Made by a program: the position numbers and the translations under genes. A DNA stretch of 64,000 nucleotides, taken from Myxocyprinus asiaticus. Its lineage: Eukaryota; Chordata; Actinopteri; Cypriniformes; Catostomidae. The stretch covers positions 13,117,281-13,181,280 of the forward strand of contig NC_059373.1 in assembly GCF_019703515.2 (NCBI RefSeq), written 5' to 3'. Numbering within the stretch: the stretch's first letter is position 1; every line of letters begins with the position of its first letter. Shown here piece after piece: positions 35,331-46,778 of the stretch. Under the pieces are notes generated by a model. It worked only from the letters and a program-made list of their open reading frames with translations. It made no database searches and was not told the DNA's origin.

Positions 35331-36132
35331 ATGAAGAAGTGCAATAATATAAGCCTAATAATGTTTTTTTTTTTTGGGTAATTTATATATTTTTAATATA
35401 ATGTTTTTTTCGTCTAGTAATTTATTTAATTGATAAAACCCAAAGAATGCTGCCGACATGTTTCAAAAATAAGCAATAAAAATATTTAATTTAGTCTTGA
35501 GCTATTGTTAGTGTTCCAAAAAATCACTTAGTAGATTTTCTTCTAGTATTGTGTATTTATTTTATTTAATTTTTTTCATTTAATACATCTTCTGCATGGA
35601 GGGTTGTGATATTTAAAAGCATACTGAAATAACTTTACAGTGGAGAGGTAGTTAGGCGCTAATTTTGCCATGGAACAAACATGGAGCGGAGTTTCCCTAA
35701 TCCAGGAGCGAGGAGTGGGAAATGGACAACCCGGAGTGGAGCTCGAGCGGAATGATTAGATAATGCTTTGAGCGCGGAGGAGAAATTGTTGCCACTCCAC
35801 TCACTCACTATAAATATATAAGTATTATAAAATATTGAGGTTAAGCACACAAAACAATATTCAAAGATTAATAACCGACGACAAAGTTTTCTCGTTGAAA
35901 ATAATGGGGTTTCTCACCGCATCAATGAGAGGAGGCCAGGGGGCACCTTTGACGTCATCATGCAGATGCGGACGGCTTCTTCACAAGCGTCAAAATGGGA
36001 CGCTTATGCATAATGAGAACGGGTTGCTATGGATTACATTGATAAATTAAATAATTAACGGTAACAGCTCCTGGGTTCTTATTGGGTAAATAATGCAGGC
36101 TATGCGTAGACTACAAATAATTATCACAAACA

Positions 36133-36165
<33 letters not shown>

Positions 36166-36256
36166 AAAGGAACCACTATTCAAAATAGACTGAATAGTGC
36201 TGAAGCTGTTTAATGATATTTACAGTAGACTAGATGTTAGAGAGGAGGAGACTGGA

Positions 36257-36297
<41 letters not shown>

Positions 36298-36600
36298 ATG
36301 ATTAGCCTAAGGGGAGAAATGAAAACGGAACTGTTGACATCATTTAGAAAAAAATATGTAACTTATATAGCCTAGATATTAATTAGAACCTGTGAAATGT
36401 ACGTGTGAAAATTACACATTTTCAAAATAAAGCTAATTTAAATCCGGTCCTGTTGTCAAACAGAACTGAACTTACCCGACCTGTTAACAACACAAATATG
36501 ATTGCAAATGTATCATTTATATTAGGCCTATCACTCATTAATTAATAGACTGAGTGATAGACAATGATCCTAATTGTCAAGAACAGCGAAGATCTAAAAA
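35331..36600. other. AT-rich intergenic sequence with simple repeats
   Basis: It holds a GAGCGGAG-type repeat at 35650-35790, (CAA)n at 36135-36169 and (AAAT)n at 36260-36299. No gene is seen. Confidence 0.4.
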
Positions 36601-36639
36601 CTAAAATTCCTCGAAATGTGGGTTTCAACGGCTTGTCCT

Positions 36640-37080
36640 CTTCATCATTGATGGCTCTTTTTCCTTTGAACACTAGATGTCGCGCTGCAACATTTTACGA
36701 AGACTGTCGACGAAGCTGCTCAGAGAAACAGAGAGGCTGGGGGCGCGCCGCGCGCTGCCAGGTGAAGAGTTCAACGCGCGTCTCCGAGTGTGATGATGCG
36801 CAACCTCACATCAAGCTATAATTCAATTTGCCAAGATGTAGTAAATGGTTCGCGTCCGACATGGTGTATTGCGAGCGTCTAAGGCCCTATAACTGAGGCA
36901 TGCCAATAAACAAATGCTCCGGACGCCACGCTATTTGTAACTAAACACTTAACCTTATGTTCGGAATAACTCTGCCCCCATTAATTTTGGCATTTCATAA
37001 CGCGCCCAGACATTACCGCTACGAGATGTCTAATGAGAATGCGCCATTTATAGTTGAAGTATTATAGTTTTACGATGATG
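36640..37080. promoter_or_regulatory. CpG-rich block and candidate noncoding element
   Basis: Bases 36675-36800 are unusually CpG-dense for the window (GGGGGCGCGCCGCGCGCTGC, CAACGCGCGTCTCCGAG). Downstream to 37080 the sequence is repeat-free, with homeobox-like sites such as CCATTAATTTTGG and GCGCCATTTATAG. It may be a promoter or enhancer. No linked ORF was found. Confidence 0.35.
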
Positions 37081-37292
37081 GAGAGCATGTTTTTTTATTG
37101 TTGTGCAAAAACAGACTGGCTATATTCCACTGCAAGAAGTGGTAACTCTTAATAGCTATGTGAAAACACTCTGATGTTGTTTAAACATTTTTATATGATC
37201 TAAATGTCTCTGTGTAATTGAACGAGATATTGTGTGTTTGGATGACACCCTCCTTCAGTGTACCATTAGAAAAGCTAGAAAATTATTAAGAT

Positions 37293-37592
37293 CCAGACAG
37301 CACACGTAGTCCTACATCTCCGAGATGTCTGTTTTAGATCTTTTCATCTTGAAAGCATCAGCATCTAATTATAATCTGTTAAACTTCTTTAAAAAATCAC
37401 ATTTACGAACATTCTAAATCATTAACGCCTCACAGATATCTGCTGAATGTATTATTGACATCCGAGACATAACTAGACATACATACACGTCTTATAGACG
37501 TATTGCATATGAACAAACAACATCAAAAATACATCTTCCAGATGTAAACACACACACATCAAATAGACGTCTGGGTGATGTACGTGTGCTAT
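37293..37592. repeat. Foldback MITE, copy A of a tandem pair
   Basis: The left end AGCACACGTAGTCCTACATC is mirrored by GATGTACGTGTGCT. The interior ACATCTCCGAGATGTCT is itself palindromic. A second copy begins at 37619. Confidence 0.75.
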
Positions 37593-37618
37593 CAGGTATA
37601 CACTTACGTCCTCCAAGA

Positions 37619-38532
37619 TAGCACACGCAGCCTACATCTCCGAGATGTCTTTTTTAGAAATTTCCTTCTGGAAGCATCGCAATCTAATTAACATCTGTTA
37701 AAGGAATATTCCGGGTTCAATACAAGTTAAGCTCAATCAACTGCATTTGTGGCATAATGTTGGTTACCACATAAACTAATTTGGACTCGTCCCTCATTTT
37801 CTTTATAAAAAGTAAAAGTCTAGGTTACAGTGAGGCACTTACAATGGAAATGAATGGGGGCCAATTTTTGGAGGGTTTAAAGGCAGAAATGTGAAGTTTA
37901 TAATTTTATAAAAGCACTTACATGAATTCTTCTGTTAAATCTCATATATTATTTAAGCTGTAAAGTTGTTTAAATTGTCATTTTACAGTCATTTAAGGGT
38001 TTTAGTGTTTGTTGACATTACATCATCATGGCTACAAAGTTGTAAAACTGGCTCTAACTTTACACAGAAAAGGTTAGTAAATGATTTTATCGCACTAAAA
38101 TCATGTTTACATACATATTGTTTATGACTTATGGCTATACTTTTGAAAAAGTGAGTATTTTAACGTTAAAAAATTGGCCCCCATTCACTTCATTGTAAGT
38201 GCCTCACTGTAACCCAGATTTTGTTATTTTTATTTTATTTTTTAGAGAAAAGGAGGGCCAAGTCAATATAATTTTTTGTGGCAATCAGTATTATGCCACA
38301 AATGCTGTTGAAGGCGCTTAACTTGTACTGAACCCGGAATATTCCTTTAAGCAGGTTAAAAAGACCAGATTCTCAAACATTCTAAACCATAAACATCTCA
38401 AGGACATCTGCTGAATGTCTTATTGACATACCATACAAGCTACTTATTGACAGAGGCCTATACTTCTTATAACAAAGAAAACATTTCTTCCAGATGTAGG
38501 CTACTGTAACGTCAAATAGACGATGCATGTGT
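37619..38532. repeat. Foldback MITE, copy B, carrying a nested foldback element
   Basis: AGCACACGCAGCCTACATCT through GATGCATGTGTGCT matches copy A segment by segment, but is split at 37698-38350 by another foldback element. Confidence 0.75.
37698..38350. repeat. Nested foldback element with TTAAAGGAATATTCCGGG ends
   Basis: The ends TTAAAGGAATATTCCGGGTT and AACCCGGAATATTCCTTTAA are near-perfect inverted repeats; the arms continue inward (CAATACAAGTTAAGC, GCTTAACTTGTACTG). It is 653 bp with no ORF. Confidence 0.88.
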
Positions 38533-38724
38533 GCTATTAGGGTTATTTGTATCAAAATACTTCATATATTGCCTATATATTTTAACTATTGATTCGTTGT
38601 CAGCAATTTTATCGCAATATTCCATAATACAATTTTTACTCTGTTCATATTTTTTTCATAATTTTATAATTGCGCGTTCACAGTATGGATGGAAAGTATG
38701 CAAATGGAGTAACTGGTGACCTCG

Positions 38725-38815
38725 CTTAAAAGTTCCACCCAGCCACGTGGGGAAAAGGGGGCGCTGTTGTCGAGATCAGAAGCCGGAAGAATTGTCGGAG
38801 GGGGTGAGGTAAGTG
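38725..38815 (+). promoter_or_regulatory. Candidate promoter/first noncoding exon with splice donor
   Basis: In 90 bases there are an E-box (GCCACGTGGGG), a CTCF-like core (AAGGGGGCGCTGTTG), an ETS site (AGCCGGAAGA) and a consensus donor GAG|GTAAGTG at 38808/38809. GC content is well above the neighbours. This combination fits a TATA-less promoter with a short 5' exon on the plus strand, but no matching downstream exon was found in the window. Confidence 0.4.
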
Positions 38816-39904
38816 TAAGCATTCTCTTAAATTTTGGGGAATTCCATTTCGTCCGCATTTTCCTTGTCCTTGTTTTTTATGTGGTGGGAATTGCCAATCT
38901 GCACATTGTTTGATGCATAAGCAGTATGTAAATAAGTCTACGAGTAGGCTACTCATAATTCTTGTTAATTGCGGTAATTACGAATTGACGACACGATTAA
39001 ATTACTGCAGTGCCAGCTGCTCTGAACCAGTCACGTGAGAAGTTGGCATTTGATTGCTCTGGTGTGTATGTGTGTGCTCTGCAATGGCTGTAAACATGTC
39101 TTCTTGAACTGTAATGGAGTGTATGCTGCTTTTTTCCAAGATGTAATTTATATTAAACTGGTTTGGATGCATGTTCACATATGCTCATCACACCTACACA
39201 GGCGTGCACATGTCCACATACACTTGGACACATGATGAGCCAGCTCACTTTGTCATTACTGTGAGCCAGACTGCTCTTCTTCACATGCAGATGCACAGCA
39301 GTTGACCAAGAATGATGCACACAGCACTTGCAACAAGAAAGGTTGTACACCTTTGCCCTGCAGAAGTTTATCAGCAACATTTACAAAATAATAGACACAG
39401 AAACATACAAAGACAAAAATATGAGGACTGATAAAAGCATTGCAGTGGTCAGCATGCAGACAGCTTCTTCCGTTGATGGACCGGCTTCCTGTCGTACTAA
39501 CCTCCTCCTGCTGTCCACAAAATCTCTCCTTTCACACTCTTGCTGACCATAAGGAGAATACACTATGTTGGCTTGAGCCAACTTTCAGCCTATATAGAAT
39601 ATAATCTTGCTGAAATACTGTCTTGGCTAAATCTTTCATTCAGAATATCTCCATGAGTTTGTGATCATCTAAACTGTCAAGTGTACACTTGAAAAGTTGA
39701 TCAATTAGTATTAGGAATCAGATTTTTGTTTGTTTTTTTACTAAATACTTTCTATTTCTCACCTTATTTCTCAAAGCTTTGCTTATCCATGAAGTACACT
39801 TCATGTTATTAAGTTTTCTTTCTTAATTTGACTAGTTTCTTAATGGTATGCACTGTGAAGATATTTGAGCTTGGCCAACATTTGTGCTGTGTATCTGAGG
39901 ATCG

Positions 39905-40300
39905 ATGAGTGGTCTTAAGTTTATCTGATTTTCCACCGGCCGGACAGGGGACAAGTCGATGGGACGTTGCCTGTGTCAAGTTGACCTTTTCAGGGCATCG
40001 GCGGCTAGTTGTCCCCTGGGCTCCCGTCCCATTCTTGTGTCACACACTGAGTGACACCGGTCTGTTCCACTCAAACACAAAGTCCGGCTGGACGTCTATA
40101 TTGCACTGTCGTGGCAGTGACAGAGATTGGCCGCAGTATTTGTGAGCTGTCCTTTGCCACTGACACTTTGCCGATGAATGCAGGCTAATTTATGCGGCCA
40201 AATCTCCTCTGTGCAAAAATGAAAGCTAATTGAGTCATTATCCGTTAATTCAAGCCAGGATTGCTTGTGTAAATTGGCTTACTTTGTAAAGCCATATACC
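39905..40300. promoter_or_regulatory. Candidate conserved noncoding element
   Basis: Repeat-free, about half GC at its left part, then homeobox-like sites (GGCTAATTTATGCGG, GAAAGCTAATTGAGTC, CCGTTAATTC). There is no long ORF with family resemblance. Texture and setting suggest an enhancer; unproven. Confidence 0.4.
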
Positions 40301-40305
40301 AATAA

Positions 40306-40340
<35 letters not shown>

Positions 40341-40349
40341 CTCTCTTTC
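40306..40349. repeat. (CT)n(TTTC)n simple repeat
   Basis: CT repeats followed by TTTC tetranucleotides, ending TTTCAG. Confidence 0.95.
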
Positions 40350-41047
40350 AGTTTGTAACTTAACCTAAAGGTTTTTATATTGCCCTGCAATATACTTATT
40401 CCCAACTATATTGTACTGAAACATTTTGTAGGTTTTATTTTTCATTGCCTTGTCTGACGGTAGCTTGAGACAATGTGCTGTTTATCAGGTGGGCATGTTT
40501 CACTGCTTACAGGCATATGTGCAACATGATCACACAGGAAGTTGGCATGCTGTTTTTGAGAGTTCCAGTACCCTAGGATCGGCCATATTATGCCGACTCA
40601 CCAACAAGCGGCATCTCAAATCAGATATTTTTGCATCAGCTCTAACATGTTTACATTCCCCTGTGGCACCAAATGAAGCACATTGCTTCAGCAGTGTGGG
40701 AGAACCAGGTTCAGATCCTGCGTTAAAACCAGAAAGTAATCGCATTTGCAAAATTGGTGACGAGCGTGATTCGGAGGGTTGAATTTTCCCTCTAACATTA
40801 CATTTAAACTCCACTGATGTTTAGGTTTGAGTTGGGGGGTACAGTTTATAAAATATGCATTCCTTATCACTGAATTACAGCTTGAACAGCTGAAAACAAC
40901 TCCCTTCTCAAATTGCTTTTAGCGCCCCTTCGTGGACAATTTACCCAGAAAATGGAGCTCAAACAAGTCCATACGCCCAACAACACTTACCATTTTGGCC
41001 ACTGGGGGCAGTGTTTCGCATTTCGGTAAGCACAGACTGATTTTAGC

Positions 41048-41857
41048 TTAAAGGAGTAGTTCACCCAAAAATGAAAATTCTCTCATAATTTACTCACCCT
41101 CATGCCATCCCAGATGTGTATGACTTTCTTTCTTCAGCAGAACACAAGCAAAGATTTTTGGAAGAATGTTTTAGCTCTGTAGGTCCATAAAATCCAAGTG
41201 AATGGGTGCCAAATTTTTGAAGCTCCAAAAAGCACATATAGCCATCATAAAAGTAATCCATATGACTCCAGTGGATTATTTAATGTCTTCTGAAGCAAAA
41301 CGCTAGGTGTGTGTAAGAAATAGGTCAATATTTAAAACTTTTTTTTTTGCTAAAAATATTTGCTTACGGCCAGATGTGGTTTGCAGCTTTGCATGTTGAT
41401 GAGGGTGTAGTTCAAACTGCCTCTTGCATGACATAAGAGCATAAGCCTCCTCTGCATAGATATTCATACGTCGATACCTTATTAGCAGCTGTTCCTATGG
41501 ACTGCAATACTGTTTCCACACGTGACCCTCGACCTTTGTGAATTTTTAGTAGAAAAAGTTTTAAATATTGATCTATTCCTTACATAGACGTAGCGTTTCA
41601 CTTCAGAACACATTAATTAATCCACTGGAGTCATATGGATTACTTTGATGATGGCTATACATACAGTATGTGCTTTTTGGAGCTTCAAAAATTTGGCACC
41701 CATTCACTTGCATTTTAGGGACCTACAGAAATAAAATATTCTTTCAAAAATCCTTGTTTGTGTTCAGCAGAAGATAGAAAGTTATACATATCTGGGATGG
41801 CATGAGGATGAGTAAATTATGAGAAAATTTTTATTTTTGGGTGAACTAATCCTTTAA
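41048..41857. repeat. Complete palindromic TAGTTCACCCAAAAATG element
   Basis: TTAAAGGAGTAGTTCACCCA at the left is mirrored by TGGGTGAACTAATCCTTTAA at the right. The arms stay complementary for hundreds of bases (CATGCCATCCCAGATGTG against CATATCTGGGATGGCATG). It is 810 bp with no protein. Confidence 0.9.
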
Positions 41858-44800
41858 GAAAGTAATGCTTCCAAATGTAACTGAGATCAGTCTGTGTGGT
41901 CTAAATAAACAATATCAAAATACCTTTTCATTCTCTGTGTCTGTATGTGTATGCATCTGTACTATGTTGTGAATGTAGACTACAAATGTGAATATTGCAA
42001 TGGGCAAGATGCAGTGGCTTTGAGCTCTCCACATTGGTACCTATTGTTGTTTTTGCTAGTCTTAACTTATTTTGCATGTGGTGAATCATTGTGGCAGTTG
42101 CGATTTTGACACTAAATGTTTATACAAATTTATTTTATTCCCATTGCTAGGGGCCAGAGAATTCTCATGTTCATACTGAATTGAACTGATCACTTATCAT
42201 ACTGATAAATCTATACTTGCCTCTGCAGTATAGACAAATACATTGAGAAGAGAGAGAGAGAGAAATACAAACTAAAAAACTCTAGAGGAAACTGGTATAA
42301 CCACTAACATAAAATCTAAGAACATCAACATTTATCAAACCAATTAACAGTTTTAAGGACTAAGAACATTATCATCATATTTCACAATCTAATGAGAGAA
42401 TTAATTACTTTTCACAGGCTAATGTCTGAGCCACTGCATCATTCATTATGAAGCTCAATGGCTTGTTTATGAATCGATGTGGACTTTTCCGGAAGGACAG
42501 TCGCACTGTCATCATCAAGATTAATTAAGATGTTTCCTGCATGCTTAATGCATCCAAAGCCATCACCATGACAACTGTTGAGCACCACTAACTCAATGTG
42601 TGTTTTGGTGTGTAGATAGTCAAGTTGGCAATAAACAACTCTGACTGCATTTTTTAGTTGGTTGTGGTTTCTAGTGGGATTGAATTTAATGATCTTTCCT
42701 CTGAAAGTCTTGCTGAAATAAAACTTTCCATTTCTCTTCCTTAGTGGTTTCTTATGGGAATAAACACAGTAATTTGTCTTTCTCTTGTGGTTTTAGTCGA
42801 GTAAATCTGAGACTAACATCTGACACCCACCCTGACCCTACTGGTGAAAGACCCCTATACTAAAACACTTTCATTTGCCATTAGCCAGTGATTGGATTTT
42901 AAAGCTCTCAAAATGTAAACACTTTTATGGGCTTACACACTATATCTAAATACAATCAGTTCTACCCCTAGATATCTTTCTGATTATTCTACAGCTAATA
43001 TAACTGTAGAAAATTTACTTTTAAGTTTATGGTTTAATTCAGTAAAATATAGGCCTATAAACACATATGTATTCATATGTATTCTTTCTGTCTTTGGTCA
43101 TATAAGAAATTGTGGAGTCTCCCGTGTGAAATTCTATGCAATTTCATTGAAATTGCAAAAACCCATCTGAAACCAGCCAACTGACCAGCCTGGGCAATCA
43201 GCTAAGACCAGCCCAACCAGCTCAACTTGAATCCTACTGTGATCCGCAAGCACGCTCTCTGTTCTGTTCGAAGCCTCTGACTTCTATGGGCACCATGATC
43301 ACCTACTCCGGCTGGTAATAAATGGGTGTGGCTGTGACCTGGTTTGCCTGGTTGCCTTCTAATGACTGGCCCAATAATGCCACTGAAATATTGGGCCATG
43401 TTTTTCAGATGAGTCCACAGGGACAGAAGGAGAAAGATGAGGAGAACTTTTGTAAATCTCTTGTTCATTCCTAAATGTCTGTTCACACATCTGGTCTTGC
43501 CAGGCTGAATGCATTGTTTATAGTTTTAGTGTTACAAAGTATTTGAGTTATGACACTTTTCCTGTTTGCATTAAGGCTGAGGCAGGTTATATGTAAACAT
43601 TTGCTGTACTGAGAGGAAGTCTAGGCTAGAAAACAAACATACTACAGAAGGATGTAGTTACTTACTGTAAGATATAGCTCACTGCATTTAATTTGCAGCC
43701 AGCCTCATAAGTTCTCCCATCTCCTCCTGTTCTACTGAAATATTACATTAGTCAAGTGCTTTTTTTAAATTTTCCTGAGCCTGCATGTTATAGTATTCCA
43801 TGTTATGTTGAAGAGCTTAACATTCACATACTGATGGATTAACAGATTTTAACAGTCATTCTTTGGCTATTCTAGGACTCTTGTGACTTCAGTTATAATA
43901 GCCATGTAATGCTTGCAATTTGGTATGCTCTCTTGGCCTTGGCACCATTAAATGTCAAATAAATCCCCAGTTAAGTAGTTGGACTGTCCTCTGTCTGATA
44001 TAAATGGGCTTATAGGATGTGCATGTGGCATGAGATATACTGCAGGAGAGACCAAATTGAAAGGGAGAGGAAGACCGTGGCAGACTTACAGTATAGTGGT
44101 CAACTCAGCAACCCAAGTGGCATGAGATTGTTGATTTGTTCCACACAATCTCACATTTGAAGTGACAGCATTTTTGTCAGTTTGCATTAATGGCACTTTC
44201 TGGGTAAAGACGGAGAAAAAGATGCGGGAAAGGTGTGCATTGAGACTTCAAATCACCATTACACTCTGCATATTCTGTCGTAACAAGCTGTGAAACTCAA
44301 ATTACCTTAGTGTGTGATTCCATCTCTGCTGCTGACAAGACTGTCATAGATGGGATTTAATCTCTTAATAACTGTGCGAACATTTCTCTGCATCCCTGAG
44401 CACATCTGTTCATGCTCACTAATCAAACACAATTTGGAGGGAGATACAGATGAGGGGGGAAACTATTAAAGATAAAAGTTCCAATAGCAAGGAGAGTGAC
44501 TGATAAAAAGCAATAATAAAAACAAACTTTCTATGAACATGGAACCGAATGAGATGTGTCTCTAATTTGCATAACAGCTACCAAGCTACTTTAACACGGT
44601 TTCTTTATTGCATCCACAGAAATGTAATATTGTGCACACAAAGCAATCAGTTTCACATTACTCATTGTCTTTAGAGAAGCATACAAAACATTCTGGTGAG
44701 GTTTAAAATTCATTGTGTCTAATACAAATGTACCATTGTTTAAATTGAGAACTTTTAATTAGTTCAGTTTGATCACTTTCCCAGTAGCTTGTCTCGTCAA

Positions 44801-44908
44801 CTTGAAATGGATCTATAGACCAGCAGTCTTGAACTGAAGATTTTCACTAAAGAGGCACTTTTAATGATGCAGATAAATTCAAGAAGCTTTGGCAGTGAAA
44901 AGGGGCTT
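41858..44908. other. Mostly unique intergenic sequence with two candidate noncoding elements
   Basis: Bases 42420-42660 (GCATGCTTAATGCATCC, AGATTAATTAAGATG) and 44210-44660 (TCTAATTTGCATAACAGC) are repeat-free and rich in homeobox/octamer-like sites. Bases 43150-43220 are a CCAGC-rich degenerate repeat. The small ORF at 43202-43486 is listed separately. No other gene is seen. Confidence 0.3.
43202..43486 (-). CDS. Unrecognised small ORF with signal-peptide-like start
   Basis: A 94-residue frame, or 88 residues from the second Met. From MNKRFTKVLLIFLLLSLWTH it has a basic start and an 11-residue hydrophobic core like a secretory signal, then a basic, His/Pro-rich part (VIRRQPGKPGHSHTHLL) and one cysteine. 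It matches no family I recognise. It ends in a CCAGC-rich repeat on its 3' side, so the last residues may be non-genic. It may be a prepropeptide exon or chance. Confidence 0.2.
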   Translation of the reverse strand: MNRHLGMNKRFTKVLLIFLLLSLWTHLKNMAQYFSGIIGPVIRRQPGKPGHSHTHLLPAGVGDHGAHRSQRLRTEQRACLRITVGFKLSWLGWS

Positions 44909-45098
44909 TAAAGGAATAGTTCACCCTAAAATGAAAATTCACAATGAATTGAAATGAAAAATGAAAATATAATTAACTCACCCTTATGTCCTTCCAAACT
45001 TGTATGACTTGTTATTATGCAGAACACAAAAGGAGATGTTTGAATTAATATTCAGGTCCATTTTTTCAATACAATGGCAGTGACTATTACCTCATTTT

Positions 45099-46588
45099 AG
45101 AGGGATAGTTCACCCAAAAATGAAAATTCTCTCATAATTTACTCACCCTCATGCCATCCCAGATGTGTATGACTTTCTTTCTTTTGCTGAACACAAATGA
45201 AGATTTTTAAAAGAATATCTCTGCTCTGCAGGTCCATACAATGCAAGTGAATGGTGATCAGACCTTTTGTAGCTCCAAAAATCACATAAAGGAAACTCCA
45301 GTGGTTAAACCCATATCTTCAGAAAAACACTACCGGTCAAAAGTTTTGAAACACTTGACTGAAATGTTTCTCATTATCTTAAAAATCTTTTGATCTGAAG
45401 GCGTATGCTTAAATGTTTGAAATTAGTTTTGTAGACAAAAATATAATTGTGCCACCATATTAATTTATTTAATTACAAAACAAAACTTTTATTAAAAAAA
45501 AAAGTTTTTGAAATGGATGACTTGGACTGAATAATTAAAAAAAGCAGCCAATAAGTGCCCAATATAGATGGGAACTCCTTCAGTACTGTTTAAAAAGCAT
45601 CCCAGGGTGATACCTCAAGAAGTTGGTTGAGAAAATGCCAAGAGTACATTTCTGCCAAATCTAGGCAAAGTGTGGCCACTTTGAAGATGCTAAAATATAA
45701 CACAGTTTTTATTTATTTGGGATTTTTTTAGTCACAACATAATTCCCATAGTTCCATTTATATTATTCCATAGTTTTGATGACATTACTATTATTCTAAA
45801 ATGTGAAAAAATAAATAAAAATAAAGAATGAGTAAGTGACCCTAAACTTTTGAACGGTAGTGTAGATGGGAACTCCTTCAGTACTGTTTAAAAAGCATCC
45901 CAGGGTGATACCTCAAGAAGTTGGTTGAGAAAATGCCAAGAGTACATGTCTGCAAATTCTAGGCAAAGGGTGACTACTTTGAAGATGCTAAAATATAACA
46001 CAGTTTTTATTTATTTTGGATTTTGTTTAGTCACAACATAATTCCCATAGTTCCATTTATGTTATTCCATAGTTTTAATGACTTTACTATTATTCTAAAA
46101 TGCGAAAAAAAAAAAAAATATATATATATATATATTTTAATAAAGAATGAGTAAGTGCTTCAAAACTTTTGACTGGTAGTGTATATATAATAGGTTTGGG
46201 TTAGAAACAGATAAAAATGTAAGTCCTTTTTTTATCTAAATCTCCACTTTCACACTCACGTCTGAAAGTAATAGTTAAAGTGGAGATTTAGAGTAAAAAT
46301 GACTTAAATATGGTTTTGTTTCTACCCACTCCTATTATATGGCTTCTGAGGATATGGATTTAAACACTGGAGTCATATGGATTACTTTTATGTTTCCTTT
46401 ATGTGATTTTTGGAGCTAAAAAAGGTCTGTTCACCATTCACTTGCACTGTATGGACCTACAGAGTGGAGATATTCTTCTAAAAATATTTGTGTTCTGCTG
46501 AAGAAAGAAAGTCAAACACATCTGGGATGGCATGAGGTTGAGTTAATGATGAGAAAATCTTCATTTTTGGATGAACTATCCCTTTAAA
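45099..46588. repeat. Middle foldback element (TAGTTCACCCAAAAATG family)
   Basis: GAGGGATAGTTCACCCAAAA at the left, TTTTTGGATGAACTATCCCT at the right. The halves match the element at 41048. It is split at about 45330-46183 by a further insertion. Confidence 0.8.
45330..46183. repeat. Inner MITE with a tandemly duplicated right half
   Basis: ACACTACCGGTCAAAAGTTT begins it and AACTTTTGACTGGTAGTGTA ends it. Within, 45566-45863 and 45864-46183 are direct copies of one another, each ending in a GGTAGTGTA terminus. Confidence 0.8.
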
Positions 46589-46778
46589 GCTTAAAGTATG
46601 CAAAAGTATCATAAAAGTAGTCCATGTGATTTGTGCATCTTATCCCAAATCCTCTGAATGCATACGATAGGTTTTGGTGAGAAACAACCCAAAAGTGAAT
46701 TAATTTTTCAGTGACAATCTTGACGTTTGTTGCATATTAATGAGTGAACATTTTTTAAGTGAATTATTTCTTTAAAAG

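Larger units (their letters stand above)
44909..46778. repeat. Outer foldback element of a three-level nest
   Basis: AAAGGAATAGTTCACCCTAA at the left and GTGAATTATTTCTTTAA at the right. Its interior is split between CTATTACCTCATTTTA (45098) and AAAGCTTAAAGTATG (46587) by the next element. Confidence 0.6.

Noticed and set aside
39328..39546. 72-residue plus ORF
   Set aside because: No splice context, low similarity to any family, and composition like random unique sequence.
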